The notes beneath the pieces were generated by a model. The model was not told where the DNA came from. It was given only the letters and a program-made list of their open reading frames with translations, and searched no databases. Made by a program: the position numbers and the translations under genes. Below are positions 23,004-30,294 of a stretch of 44,064 nucleotides of DNA, one piece after another. The stretch lies in contig NZ_AJLJ01000363.1 in NCBI RefSeq assembly GCF_000317245.1, positions 1 through 44,064 on the forward strand, given 5' to 3'. Source of the stretch: Fischerella muscicola SAG 1427-1 = PCC 73103. Lineage in GTDB: Bacteria > Cyanobacteriota > Cyanobacteriia > Cyanobacteriales > Nostocaceae. The stretch's first letter is position 1, and each line of letters opens with the position of its first letter.

Positions 23004-23999
23004 ATGAACAATACAGAATATATTCCGATTGCGGCATTAAATCAATATGCTTATTGTCCGCATCGTTGCTGGCGGATGTTTTGTGCAGAAGAGTTTATTG
23101 ATAACCAATACACAATTGAGGGTACAAGTTTACATGAACGAGTACATACTCTGGGAGAGGGAAATCGGGAAGAAACTTGGCAAGTTCGAGCCATTTATTT
23201 GAAGTCTGACAAATATCAATTAATTGGCAAATCAGATTTGATTGAATTAGAAAACGGTGAATGGTATCCCGTGGAATATAAACGAGGACGTAAAGGTGAA
23301 TGGGATAATGATGAGTTGCAAGTATGCGCTCAAGCTTTGTGTTATTCTCTCCTCAAATCACAACGCAGTTACTCTAATTTAGATTTGAATGGAAGACTAA
23401 ATCAATTAGCAACTGCGATCGCGAATCTTGATCAAGCCACATCTATTAATTCTATCCGGGGTTTAGAAGGTGCTGGTAGTGCAGCGTATTTTGGTTGTTT
23501 TAATCAACTAATTCGCGTTGATAATTTTCAATTCCACACTCGCAACCGTCGTCCCCCTACTGATCCTGTCAACTCTTTGTTGAGTTTGGGTTATGCATTA
23601 TTACGTCATGATGTCCAAAGTGCAATTAATATTGTTGGCTTCGATCCATATTTAGGATATCTACACACAGAGCGTTATGGAAGACCATCATTAGCACTAG
23701 ATTTAATGGAAGAATTTCGTCCTGTAATTGTTGATGCAATAGTTTTAGCTGCGATTAATCGCCGCATTCTTTCACCCACAGATTTTATCACCGAACCAGT
23801 CAGTAATGCTGTTTCTCTGACGAAAGAAGGGTTACATAAATTTTTACGACTGTATCAAGAAAAGAAGCAAACAAAGTTTAAACATCCCGTCATGCAAAAG
23901 CAATACACCTATCAAGAATCCTTTGAATTACAAGCAAGATTACTTGCAAAATACCTCATGGGCGAAATTGAAAAATATCCACCATTGGTAATGAAGTAA
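23004..23999 (+). CDS. Chimeric Cas4-Cas1 protein with both inner domains missing
   Basis: 331 residues in one uninterrupted frame. Residues 1-113 are the Cas4 RecB-type nuclease core: YCPHRC (Cys18, Cys22), GTSLHERVH (His44), IGKSDLIE (Asp78), PVEYKRGRKG (Glu91, Lys93) and LQVCAQALC (Gln106). Residues about 118-331 are the Cas1 catalytic domain: IRGLEGAGSAAYF (Glu155), NRRPPTDPVNSLLSLGYALL, YLHTERYGRPSLALD (His221) and DLMEEFRPVIVD. The C-terminal cysteines of Cas4 and the N-terminal beta domain of Cas1 are missing. Separate I-D Cas4 and Cas1 proteins total above 500 residues. Most simply, an in-frame deletion of about 600 bp fused the two genes. Function in spacer capture is uncertain. Confidence 0.85.
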   Translation: MNNTEYIPIAALNQYAYCPHRCWRMFCAEEFIDNQYTIEGTSLHERVHTLGEGNREETWQVRAIYLKSDKYQLIGKSDLIELENGEWYPVEYKRGRKGEWDNDELQVCAQALCYSLLKSQRSYSNLDLNGRLNQLATAIANLDQATSINSIRGLEGAGSAAYFGCFNQLIRVDNFQFHTRNRRPPTDPVNSLLSLGYALLRHDVQSAINIVGFDPYLGYLHTERYGRPSLALDLMEEFRPVIVDAIVLAAINRRILSPTDFITEPVSNAVSLTKEGLHKFLRLYQEKKQTKFKHPVMQKQYTYQESFELQARLLAKYLMGEIEKYPPLVMK

Positions 24000-24053
24000 T
24001 CTGGCCATTTGTCAATTGTCATTTGTCAATCAATGGTCATTAGTTACCCTCCC

Positions 24054-24158
24054 CTTGTCTCCCTTGTCCTCCTTGTACCCATGTTTATTGGTATTTGTTG
24101 AATAGATTCATTTGAATTAACTAAACTTGTCTCCCTTGTCCTCCTTGTACCCATGTTT
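24054..24158. repeat. 33-bp direct repeat covering the cas2 start
   Basis: CTTGTCTCCCTTGTCCTCCT followed by TGTACCCATGTTT occurs at 24054-24086 and identically at 24126-24158, 72 bp apart. The second copy contains the cas2 ATG. The first copy also has an ATG, which leads into a six-codon frame ending in TGA at about 24101. Confidence 0.85.
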
Positions 24159-24425
24159 CTTGTTGTCAGTTACGATATCCCGGAAGATAAACGTCGTACC
24201 AAAATTCACAAAGTTCTCAAGTCTTATGGACAGTGGATGCAGTATTCTGTATTTGAGTGTAACTTGACTGAAACTCAGTATGCTAAACTGAGGGCGCGGT
24301 TGGCAAAACTCATTAAAGCCGATGAAGACAGCATCCGCTTCTATTTTCTCTGTGCTTGCTGTCAGGGTAAGATTGAGCGCATTGGTGGCGAAATGCCAAT
24401 GGATACTACAGTGTTTTTTGCTTGA
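24153..24425 (+). CDS. cas2: CRISPR-associated protein Cas2
   Basis: 90 residues, a normal Cas2 length. It opens FLVVSYDIPEDKRRTKIHKV with the conserved Asp8 after the first beta strand, continues KSYGQWMQYSVFEC, and ends MPMDTTVFFA. Cas2 bridges two Cas1 dimers in the spacer-integration complex. It is separated from the cas4-cas1 gene by 153 bp of short repeats. This is wider than the usual near-contact and may reflect the same rearrangement. No purine-rich ribosome-binding site precedes the ATG; the duplicated pyrimidine-rich tract does. The array leader follows. Confidence 0.93.
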   Translation: MFLVVSYDIPEDKRRTKIHKVLKSYGQWMQYSVFECNLTETQYAKLRARLAKLIKADEDSIRFYFLCACCQGKIERIGGEMPMDTTVFFA

Positions 24426-24679
24426 TGAAGGTGCAGACCACTAGGTGTAGAAAAAAAGTAGTCAAATTGTGAGGCTGAAATTCTGATTCTGTCTATGTTA
24501 GAGGCTAATTTGATGTTGAATGAGGTCTGCACCTTTTCTGTAAATTTTACCCTGACTAGGTTTGAGCGATTTTATACTCATTTGCTATTGACAGTGCGAT
24601 CGCTCAAACGCTATATTTATTCCAGGTCTGCACCACTGAACCTTGAAAACCAAATACAGCAAGGCTTCTAGATTGAGCA
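24426..24679 (+). promoter_or_regulatory. CRISPR leader with promoter and inverted repeats
   Basis: The 254 bp between cas2 and the first repeat contain a near-consensus promoter: TTGACA (24588-24593), 18 nt, TATATT (24612-24617). It would start transcription near 24624. An 11-bp inverted repeat GTTTGAGCGAT (24560-24570) / ATCGCTCAAAC (24599-24609) straddles the -35 and lies partly between the two boxes. The motif GGTCTGCACC appears at 24524 and 24625 and inverted at 24430-24439. These may be protein-binding or integration-anchoring sites. Confidence 0.7.
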
Positions 24680-25724
24680 GTTGCAACTTTTATTAATCCC
24701 TATTAGGGATTGAAACGTGAAAATAATATTTGACTTTTTGGGGCGAGCAAGGTTGCAACTTTTATTAATCCCTATTAGGGATTGAAACTACCTCGTAACC
24801 TTCTAACACTAACTCGGATATCACGTTGCAACTTTTATTAATCCCTATTAGGGATTGAAACATCCCTGGCTTATCTCCCCACTGCACACATACCCTGTTG
24901 CAACTTTTATTAATCCCTATTAGGGATTGAAACAATCTCCAAATCACCAAAGACACTGGCACTCAAGCGTTGCAACTTTTATTAATCCCTATTAGGGATT
25001 GAAACATTAAAGTCTTGAATAGCCTTAAACTGAACATTTCGTTGCAACTTTTATTAATCCCTATTAGGGATTGAAACTTGCTCTAACTCCTGGGCTGCCC
25101 AGTCTGCCAAGTTGCAACTTTTATTAATCCCTATTAGGGATTGAAACAACTTACCTAAGCACTCCTGAGCAAACTGTAGGCGTTGCAACTTTTATTAATC
25201 CCTATTAGGGATTGAAACTATCTTTTGTGTAATCATCAAACTTTATATATCTGAAGTTGCAACTTTTATTAATCCCTATTAGGGATTGAAACGATTATAC
25301 GCCGGAGTCACAGAGCAAACACCAGCGTTGCAACTTTTATTAATCCCTATTAGGGATTGAAACTTACCTCCTATCAAGAAATTTCAATGGGGCGTTTGGG
25401 TTGCAACTTTTATTAATCCCTATTAGGGATTGAAACCACCATGTCGCGAATGATAACATTCCCCTTTTTCTGCTGTTGCAACTTTTATTAATCCCTATTA
25501 GGGATTGAAACAACTTCAATTCCTGATCCTGCGCCACCAATCCAGGTTGCAACTTTTATTAATCCCTATTAGGGATTGAAACATCAGTACGCTTATTTAA
25601 TTGAGGAAGAGTCTAGTTGCAACTTTTATTAATCCCTATTAGGGATTGAAACATCGACATTATGACCAGCAATCCTTGCTTCATTGAGTTGCAACTTTTA
25701 TTAATCCCTATTAGGGATTGAAAC
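24680..25724 (+). CRISPR. CRISPR array, 15 repeats of 37 bp and 14 spacers
   Basis: The repeat begins GTTGCAACTTTTATTAATCC and ends CTATTAGGGATTGAAAC. It contains the stem AATCCCTA/TAGGGATT and is typical of cyanobacterial subtype I-D. Repeats start at 24680, 24752, 24825, 24897, 24969, 25041, 25111, 25182, 25256, 25327, 25400, 25475, 25546, 25616 and 25688. All fifteen are identical, including the last. Spacers are 33-38 bp (35, 36, 35, 35, 35, 33, 34, 37, 34, 36, 38, 34, 33, 35). Transcription is rightward from the leader on the cas2 side. No two spacers look alike. Confidence 0.99.
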
Positions 25725-25787
25725 TTGTCAACAACTTGAGACACAGCGATTAAGCTAGAAAATAGGAATATCAACAGGGAGACAAAT

Positions 25788-26711
25788 GTGAACAGTATAG
25801 TTCACTGGCAACAACGAGTAGGGAATCAAAGAGACTGGGTGTGGCGGGGTTGGCAAACTCGCTATACTTATATTCGCCCTAGCCAAAATCACCACAACTC
25901 AACCCCCTTAATTTTGCTGCATGGGTTTGGTGCTTCCATAGGACATTGGCGACACAATTTAGAAGTGTTGGGAGAACAACATACAGTCTACGCGCTAGAC
26001 ATGTTGGGTTTTGGTGCTTCCGAAAAAGCTTGTGCAAATTATAATATTCAGCTTTGGGTAGAACAAGTATATGACTTTTGGAAAACATTTATCCGTCAGC
26101 CTGTAATCTTAGTAGGTAACTCCCTCGGTTCGCTGATTTCCTTAGCTGCTGCTGCTACTTATCCAGAGATGGTGCAGGGTGTGGTGATGATGAGTTTACC
26201 AGATCCATCTTTAGAGCAAGAAGCGATTCCTGCTTTTCTGCATCCTGTTGTTGCCACAATTAAAAATATGGTGGCTTCGCCATTACTAATGAAACCTTTA
26301 TTTTATTTTGTTCGCCGACCAAATATACTACGACGTTGGGCTGCTCTTGCCTACGCTAACCCAGAAGCGATTACCGATGAACTAGTAGAAATCTTAGCAG
26401 GGCCTCCCCAAGATAGAGGTTCGGCGAGTGCTTTTAGTGCTTTGTTTAAAGCAACAATTAGTGCCAATTTTGGCATTAGTGTCAAGTCTATGTTGCCTAA
26501 CTTAACAATTCCCATGTTGTTAATTTGGGGACAAAAAGATAAATTTGTACCACCAGCACTTGCGAATGAATTTGCTCAGTATAACGAGAACTTACAATTG
26601 TTGAGTCTAGAAGATGTCGGTCATTGTCCCCACGATGAAAATCCAGAAATTATCAACCAAGCTATTTTAGATTGGATCAATTCACTCTCGCGATCGCCAA
26701 AACCAAAATAA
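25788..26711 (+). CDS. Alpha/beta-fold hydrolase
   Basis: 307 residues. It has the oxyanion-hole motif HGFGASIGHW, the nucleophile elbow GNSLGS (serine), the acid in WGQKDKFVPP and the catalytic histidine in DVGHCPHDENPE. The full catalytic triad is thus present. The substrate cannot be told; relatives in cyanobacteria include putative esterases and haloalkane-dehalogenase-like enzymes. The start is GTG 25788, preceded by AGGGAG; the overlapping ATG two bases earlier runs straight into TGA. It lies 63 bp past the array's last repeat and seems unrelated to the CRISPR system. Confidence 0.85.
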   Translation: MNSIVHWQQRVGNQRDWVWRGWQTRYTYIRPSQNHHNSTPLILLHGFGASIGHWRHNLEVLGEQHTVYALDMLGFGASEKACANYNIQLWVEQVYDFWKTFIRQPVILVGNSLGSLISLAAAATYPEMVQGVVMMSLPDPSLEQEAIPAFLHPVVATIKNMVASPLLMKPLFYFVRRPNILRRWAALAYANPEAITDELVEILAGPPQDRGSASAFSALFKATISANFGISVKSMLPNLTIPMLLIWGQKDKFVPPALANEFAQYNENLQLLSLEDVGHCPHDENPEIINQAILDWINSLSRSPKPK

Positions 26712-26764
26712 CTCTGTACTAGATATTAATTCAGCCCAAAAATGTTGAAGTTTTCGGTTTTTAG

Positions 26765-26782
26765 TGAGCGCTGAAGCGCTCA
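26765..26782. repeat. Short hairpin TGAGCGCT/AGCGCTCA
   Basis: 8-bp arms around GA, 54 bp after the hydrolase stop. No T-run follows. It may mark the hydrolase mRNA end or be a dispersed palindrome. Confidence 0.4.
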
Positions 26783-26819
26783 AGCATAATATATTAACCA
26801 GCCAAGTTTGAATTAAGGG

Positions 26820-26876
26820 TTTGTAGTAAGGACTTTAGTGCTTAAAAAATAAGGACTAAAGTCCTTACTATAAACT
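26820..26876. repeat. Dispersed palindromic element, copy 1
   Basis: TAGTAAGGACTTTAGT (26824-26839) pairs perfectly with ACTAAAGTCCTTACTA (26855-26870). A close relative lies at 29477-29534. It touches the end of the BON gene (stop at 26875-26877) and could end transcripts from both sides. Confidence 0.75.
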
Positions 26877-27234
26877 AGCCAATCGTAACTTGATTAGTGT
26901 CAACAGCAGTCGCCCCATTCACATTTCGCGCGACAGAAACCATTTTGTTGAGAATATCTTGGCTAGGAACTTTACCTTTTAATACAACAGTACTACCAGT
27001 TTGAGCAACCCAAAGACTATCGATATCATCTAATTGATTATCTTGGTCAAATGCTAGCGCTACACGTTTTGCTAAACCACTCTGATCATATTCTCCATTC
27101 AAGCCCATCCGTTCTGGGGAAATTTGTTGAGTAGCAGCAGGTGCAGCAGCTTGTTGTTGTACTGCTTGGGGAGCAGGATTTACTTGAGCATTTTGTGGTT
27201 TTTCTAATCCAAAAAGTCTTTTTAACCAACCCAT
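26875..27234 (-). CDS. BON-domain protein
   Basis: 119 residues. The N-terminus MGWLKRLFGLEK is a short amphipathic segment, followed by an alanine- and glutamine-rich low-complexity linker (about 14-40). A BON domain follows (about 50-118: LAKRVALAFDQDNQLDDIDS, TVVLKGKVPSQDILNKMVSV, NGATAVDTNQVTI). BON domains bind phospholipid or other ligands in the envelope. There is no signal peptide, so the protein is probably peripheral on a membrane. Its precise role is unknown. It seems to be monocistronic. Confidence 0.82.
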   Translation of the reverse strand: MGWLKRLFGLEKPQNAQVNPAPQAVQQQAAAPAATQQISPERMGLNGEYDQSGLAKRVALAFDQDNQLDDIDSLWVAQTGSTVVLKGKVPSQDILNKMVSVARNVNGATAVDTNQVTIG

Positions 27235-27396
27235 AAACTTTGTCTCCTATAAGATTAATAACTATTGCAATATAAAAACTAAAACATAGGATTTACATCT
27301 ATCTATGTTCTGATGTTGAGTTCCAAAGACTGATACTATGGGATGAAAAATTGTGATTTTTGTGTCTTTGTGCCTTGGTGGTAAAAAAGTTTTGAA

Positions 27397-27942
27397 CTAT
27401 TTTTGTGTATTCATATATCTAAATATAGCTGCAATATTACGCGCATCATCTATACCACGATGATGTGTGCCTTGTAATTCTATTCCCAAATGTTGCAGAG
27501 CTTGAGCCATGCCAAATTTTTGCGAAGTACCACAATATTCTGAAAATTCTTTTTTAATATTTCTATGTTCTGAATTGAAAGGATAGGAGACATTGTGAAA
27601 TTTACAGTCTCTGAGAAACTGGTTTTTATCGTAATCTCCCCAAGAACAAAAATTATGATTAGGGAATGAATATATCCATTCTTTAAAATGAGGAATGACC
27701 TCTGGAAATTTCGGAGCAGTGTCTACATCTTCCTGGCGAATAGTAGTCAATTCTGTACAAAAATCGGTAAGCTGTGGATTTCTTACAGGTTGAATGAATT
27801 GCTGATATTCTGACTCAATTTGCCATGTTGACCCATTCAACATCACTGCACCAATTTCGATGATTTCTGTTTCATGCCTGGGAATACTATTGTCATTAGA
27901 GCAAGTAGCCTCTATATCGACTATGAGAAAATATTGAGTCAT
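27397..27942 (-). CDS. DEDDh 3'-5' exonuclease (ERI-1/3'hExo-like)
   Basis: 181 residues. All catalytic positions are visible: FLIVDIEATCSN (Asp9, Glu11), an Asp in WGDYDKNQFLRDC, and the final motif THHRGIDDARNIAAIF with His and Asp. The spacing and IEATC start fit the ERI-1/3'hExo branch of DEDDh nucleases more than DnaQ. It would trim RNA or DNA 3' ends in the cytoplasm; the substrate is not known. Upstream on the same strand is a membrane protein gene after a 126-bp gap, with no sign of an operon. Confidence 0.85.
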   Translation of the reverse strand: MTQYFLIVDIEATCSNDNSIPRHETEIIEIGAVMLNGSTWQIESEYQQFIQPVRNPQLTDFCTELTTIRQEDVDTAPKFPEVIPHFKEWIYSFPNHNFCSWGDYDKNQFLRDCKFHNVSYPFNSEHRNIKKEFSEYCGTSQKFGMAQALQHLGIELQGTHHRGIDDARNIAAIFRYMNTQK

Positions 27943-28068
27943 CCGATTTTGGATTTTGGATTAATTTCACGGATAAATCCGCTTTCTTGTACCTTAATTG
28001 GAATTATCCGTATATTTTAAATTAAAATCACTAATTATAATGATACATGAAAAATGGTTGACAAAAAG

Positions 28069-28545
28069 CTAAATACGTGTATTAAATTCAGATGAAAAAG
28101 ATTTAACCCAACCTTGTTGGATAGCTGCATCAAGAGCGATCGCAGCTATTTCAAACCACAGCACACCCTCCAAAGTCAAAACTACAAACGGTAGTACATC
28201 TCCAGTACAAGCAACACCAATATCTATCTGAGCTAATCCTCGTACCAAACCGAAGGCTAACACTCCTCCAGCCTTGAGGTGCGGGTTTTGATCTTGACGG
28301 ATGATATAACGATAAGTAACGCCAAATAGCAATCCAGAGAAACTTGCTATTGCGCCACTCAGCAGAAACTCTAGATTGAAGAGTTCAACTGCTAGAGTGC
28401 GAAGTTCAAGAAAATATTTTGCTAAAACCAGGTTGTTAATCAACGAAGTGATGAAGAAAGCTGAAAGCAAACACAAAGCTGCTAAAATCCCAGCTTTGAG
28501 AGATTCTAAGCGTTCTGCCATTAAATTATCTGAAGTATTATTCAT
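28069..28545 (-). CDS. Conserved cyanobacterial membrane protein, unknown function
   Basis: 158 residues with about four hydrophobic segments: GILAALCLLSAFFITSLINN, FLLSGAIASFSGLLFGVTYR, AGGVLAFGLVRGLAQIDIGV and a longer C-terminal one ending IAAIALDAAI. The N-terminal 15 residues are polar. I do not assign a family. It is divergent from petN across about 180 bp of G-rich short repeats (GGGGAAGGGGAA type near 28565-28605). Confidence 0.65.
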   Translation of the reverse strand: MNNTSDNLMAERLESLKAGILAALCLLSAFFITSLINNLVLAKYFLELRTLAVELFNLEFLLSGAIASFSGLLFGVTYRYIIRQDQNPHLKAGGVLAFGLVRGLAQIDIGVACTGDVLPFVVLTLEGVLWFEIAAIALDAAIQQGWVKSFSSEFNTRI

Positions 28546-28727
28546 TCACAAGCTGGGGTGGGGGACAAAGCTGGGGAAGGGGAAGGGGAACACGGGGACA
28601 CGGAAAATATTTTTGATTGATTCACCGCCTCTCCTACTCTCAGTTCTCCCTTGTCTCTTCCCGATGCCCAATTCCCAGTATTATAAATATTAGAGTAGTT
28701 TTGTAAAACAAATTAAGAAGTATAACT

Positions 28728-28817
28728 ATGGAGATTTTGACACTAGGATGGGTTTCACTGCTGGCTGTTTTCACCTGGTCAATTGCAATGGTAGTTTGGG
28801 GTCGTAACGGATTGTAG
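28728..28817 (+). CDS. petN: Cytochrome b6-f complex subunit PetN
   Basis: 29 residues: MEILTLGWVSLLAVF then TWSIAMVVWGRNGL. This is a full-length PetN, a single membrane helix of the thylakoid cytochrome b6-f complex needed for its stability. The sequence is almost invariant in cyanobacteria and plastids, so the call is firm despite its size. It is followed after 7 nt by another small membrane-protein gene. Confidence 0.95.
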   Translation: MEILTLGWVSLLAVFTWSIAMVVWGRNGL

Positions 28818-28824
28818 AGGTATC

Positions 28825-28986
28825 GTGGAAAGTCCACTCCTAAGTATTCTGGCTTTAGTTGCTCTGGTGCTATTAGTAGTAGTTACTGGAGGAGTTGGTT
28901 ATCTAACGCTAGCTGATTGGCGCGATCGCCGTCTTCAAGAACAGGAAAAACGCGAAGTTCGACGCAGCAATCCTAAGCGGCGATGA
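28825..28986 (+). CDS. Small membrane protein directly downstream of petN
   Basis: A 53-residue frame from GTG 28825 to TGA 28986. It has one hydrophobic helix (LLSILALVALVLLVVVTGGV) and a strongly charged tail (DWRDRRLQEQEKREVRRSNP). The family is not recognised. The 7-nt spacing to petN suggests one transcript. A role near the cytochrome b6-f complex is only suggested by position. The GCGATCGC inside the frame is a HIP1 site. Confidence 0.65.
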   Translation: MESPLLSILALVALVLLVVVTGGVGYLTLADWRDRRLQEQEKREVRRSNPKRR

Positions 28987-28997
28987 AAATCTACAAC

Positions 28998-29087
28998 TAG
29001 AGACGCTTCAACAGTTATCAGTTGTCAGTTATCAAGTTTGTCTGTGCTGACTAATAACTTATGACTGATAAAAATCAAGCGTCTCTA
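28998..29087. repeat. MITE-like element with 11-bp terminal inverted repeats
   Basis: TAGAGACGCTT (28998-29008) and AAGCGTCTCTA (29077-29087) bracket about 68 bp with internal inverted pieces (CAGTTATCAGT / ACTGATAA). No coding potential. It lies 11 bp after the small gene following petN. Confidence 0.55.
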
Positions 29088-29143
29088 CAGATTATATTTT
29101 TGGTAGTTGATTTTGCTTGATAGACAAAAATTATTGCTGAAAA

Positions 29144-29320
29144 TTATTGCTTTTGGTAGTAATCCCAAACTAATGCAATCAGTACTGCTAAACCAGTAAT
29201 TGCCAAAGCATGGAGAGGGTTTTGTCCTTGACTGACTGCAAAGGATGTAACTACACCAGCACCCAAGGCAGCAGTAACAGCAGCAGTAACCAAGTCAGAT
29301 TTGGAATTGCGATTATACAT
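29144..29320 (-). CDS. Small protein with a predicted membrane helix
   Basis: A 58-residue frame from ATG 29320 to TAA 29144: a polar start (MYNRNSKSDL), then VTAAVTAALGAGVVTSFAVS, a QGQNPLHAL turn and a second hydrophobic stretch (AITGLAVLIALVWDYY) ending in KQ. The two-helix pattern and clean frame suggest a real conserved small membrane protein. The family is unknown. The 306 bp upstream (29321-29626) hold only AT-rich DNA and a palindromic element. Confidence 0.6.
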   Translation of the reverse strand: MYNRNSKSDLVTAAVTAALGAGVVTSFAVSQGQNPLHALAITGLAVLIALVWDYYQKQ

Positions 29321-29476
29321 ATTTTATCTTTGAGGATGAATTGATTCAATTGGTGGCTGTTATATCTCCCTCAAAGTAACATTCGGTTTTTTGGATTTTG
29401 ACCTTTTAATAAATATCGCAATTAAGCTTTACTTTTGCTTACAAAGTAAATAAAAGTTAAAGCTAAATTTAATTAG

Positions 29477-29534
29477 GTTTGTAGTAAGCACTTTAGTGCT
29501 TGAATATTTAAGGACTAAAGTCCTGACTACAAAC
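29477..29534. repeat. Dispersed palindromic element, copy 2
   Basis: GTTTGTAGTAAGCACTTTAG ... GGACTAAAGTCCTGACTACA forms a long imperfect hairpin with GTTTGTAGT/ACTACAAAC ends. It is related to 26820-26876. It is intergenic. Confidence 0.75.
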
Positions 29535-29626
29535 ATATTTTCTCATGATAATTAATGCGATTAATCAGTAAACTTTTAACTATTTGCCTTAGTTATGAAT
29601 TCTGAGGCGATGGTGTAAACTATCTA

Positions 29627-30160
29627 TTATTGTTCTGTGTCGTCTGTTGTTTGAGTATCATCTTGTTCGTCAATTTTCGCGACATTACCTGATTTTACCC
29701 AACCTTCTTGATCACTATTTTCCAAACGAATTTTTTGCCAATCATTATCGCTGCTTTCTTCTAAAACTATAATTTTTTGATTAAAAGCAGCTCCTCCAAC
29801 ACGTTCAGCGTCAGGAGTTGGTTCTTTTCGCAAACGTAAGCCCTGTTTCCAAGTTACACGTGCTTTATATGCTCCTGGTGGTAGTGATTCAGGTGATTCC
29901 TTTGGTTTAGGTGTTTCTTTGGGAGTTTTTTGAGCATCGGGAGTTGATGAAGATTCTTCTAAAGAAACTTGATTAGTTTTTGATGTTTGAGATTTTGGTG
30001 CTTGTGTCTTCACCAGAGGTTGATCATTGGCATAAATTGGTTTAGGCGGAGGTGCAGAAACTCGATTCATAAAATACAGTGCCATAGCAAACCCACCACC
30101 GATTAAAATTGCGAGTGCCAATATAAACCCGAATACATACTTAAATATTTGAATCACCAT
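29627..30160 (-). CDS. Membrane-anchored bacterial SH3-domain protein
   Basis: 177 residues. One N-terminal membrane helix (FKYVFGFILALAILIGGGFA, about 6-28) is followed by a proline-, serine- and lysine-rich linker (about 40-95). A C-terminal SH3b domain follows (about 98-162: ARVTWKQGLRLRKEPTPDAE, IVLEESSDNDWQKIRLENSD, EGWVKSGNVAKI). SH3b domains often bind peptidoglycan or peptides in the periplasm. The tail is acidic (DEQDDTQTTDDTEQ). It is downstream of ycf46 on the same strand with a 134-bp gap. Confidence 0.82.
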   Translation of the reverse strand: MVIQIFKYVFGFILALAILIGGGFAMALYFMNRVSAPPPKPIYANDQPLVKTQAPKSQTSKTNQVSLEESSSTPDAQKTPKETPKPKESPESLPPGAYKARVTWKQGLRLRKEPTPDAERVGGAAFNQKIIVLEESSDNDWQKIRLENSDQEGWVKSGNVAKIDEQDDTQTTDDTEQ

Positions 30161-30294
30161 AATTTAGAACTTAGGCATAAATAAAATGTATTTGTTGTGT
30201 TAGTTGTTAGTGGATCGGGGATTGGGGATAGTAATCAACTATCACCTACTAACAACTAACACTAACCACTAAATACTAACCAAACCACAACTCG

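Noticed and set aside
24765..25552. Minus-strand open frames with repeated SLIGINKSCN peptides
   Set aside because: They are translations of the CRISPR repeat through the array, not genes.
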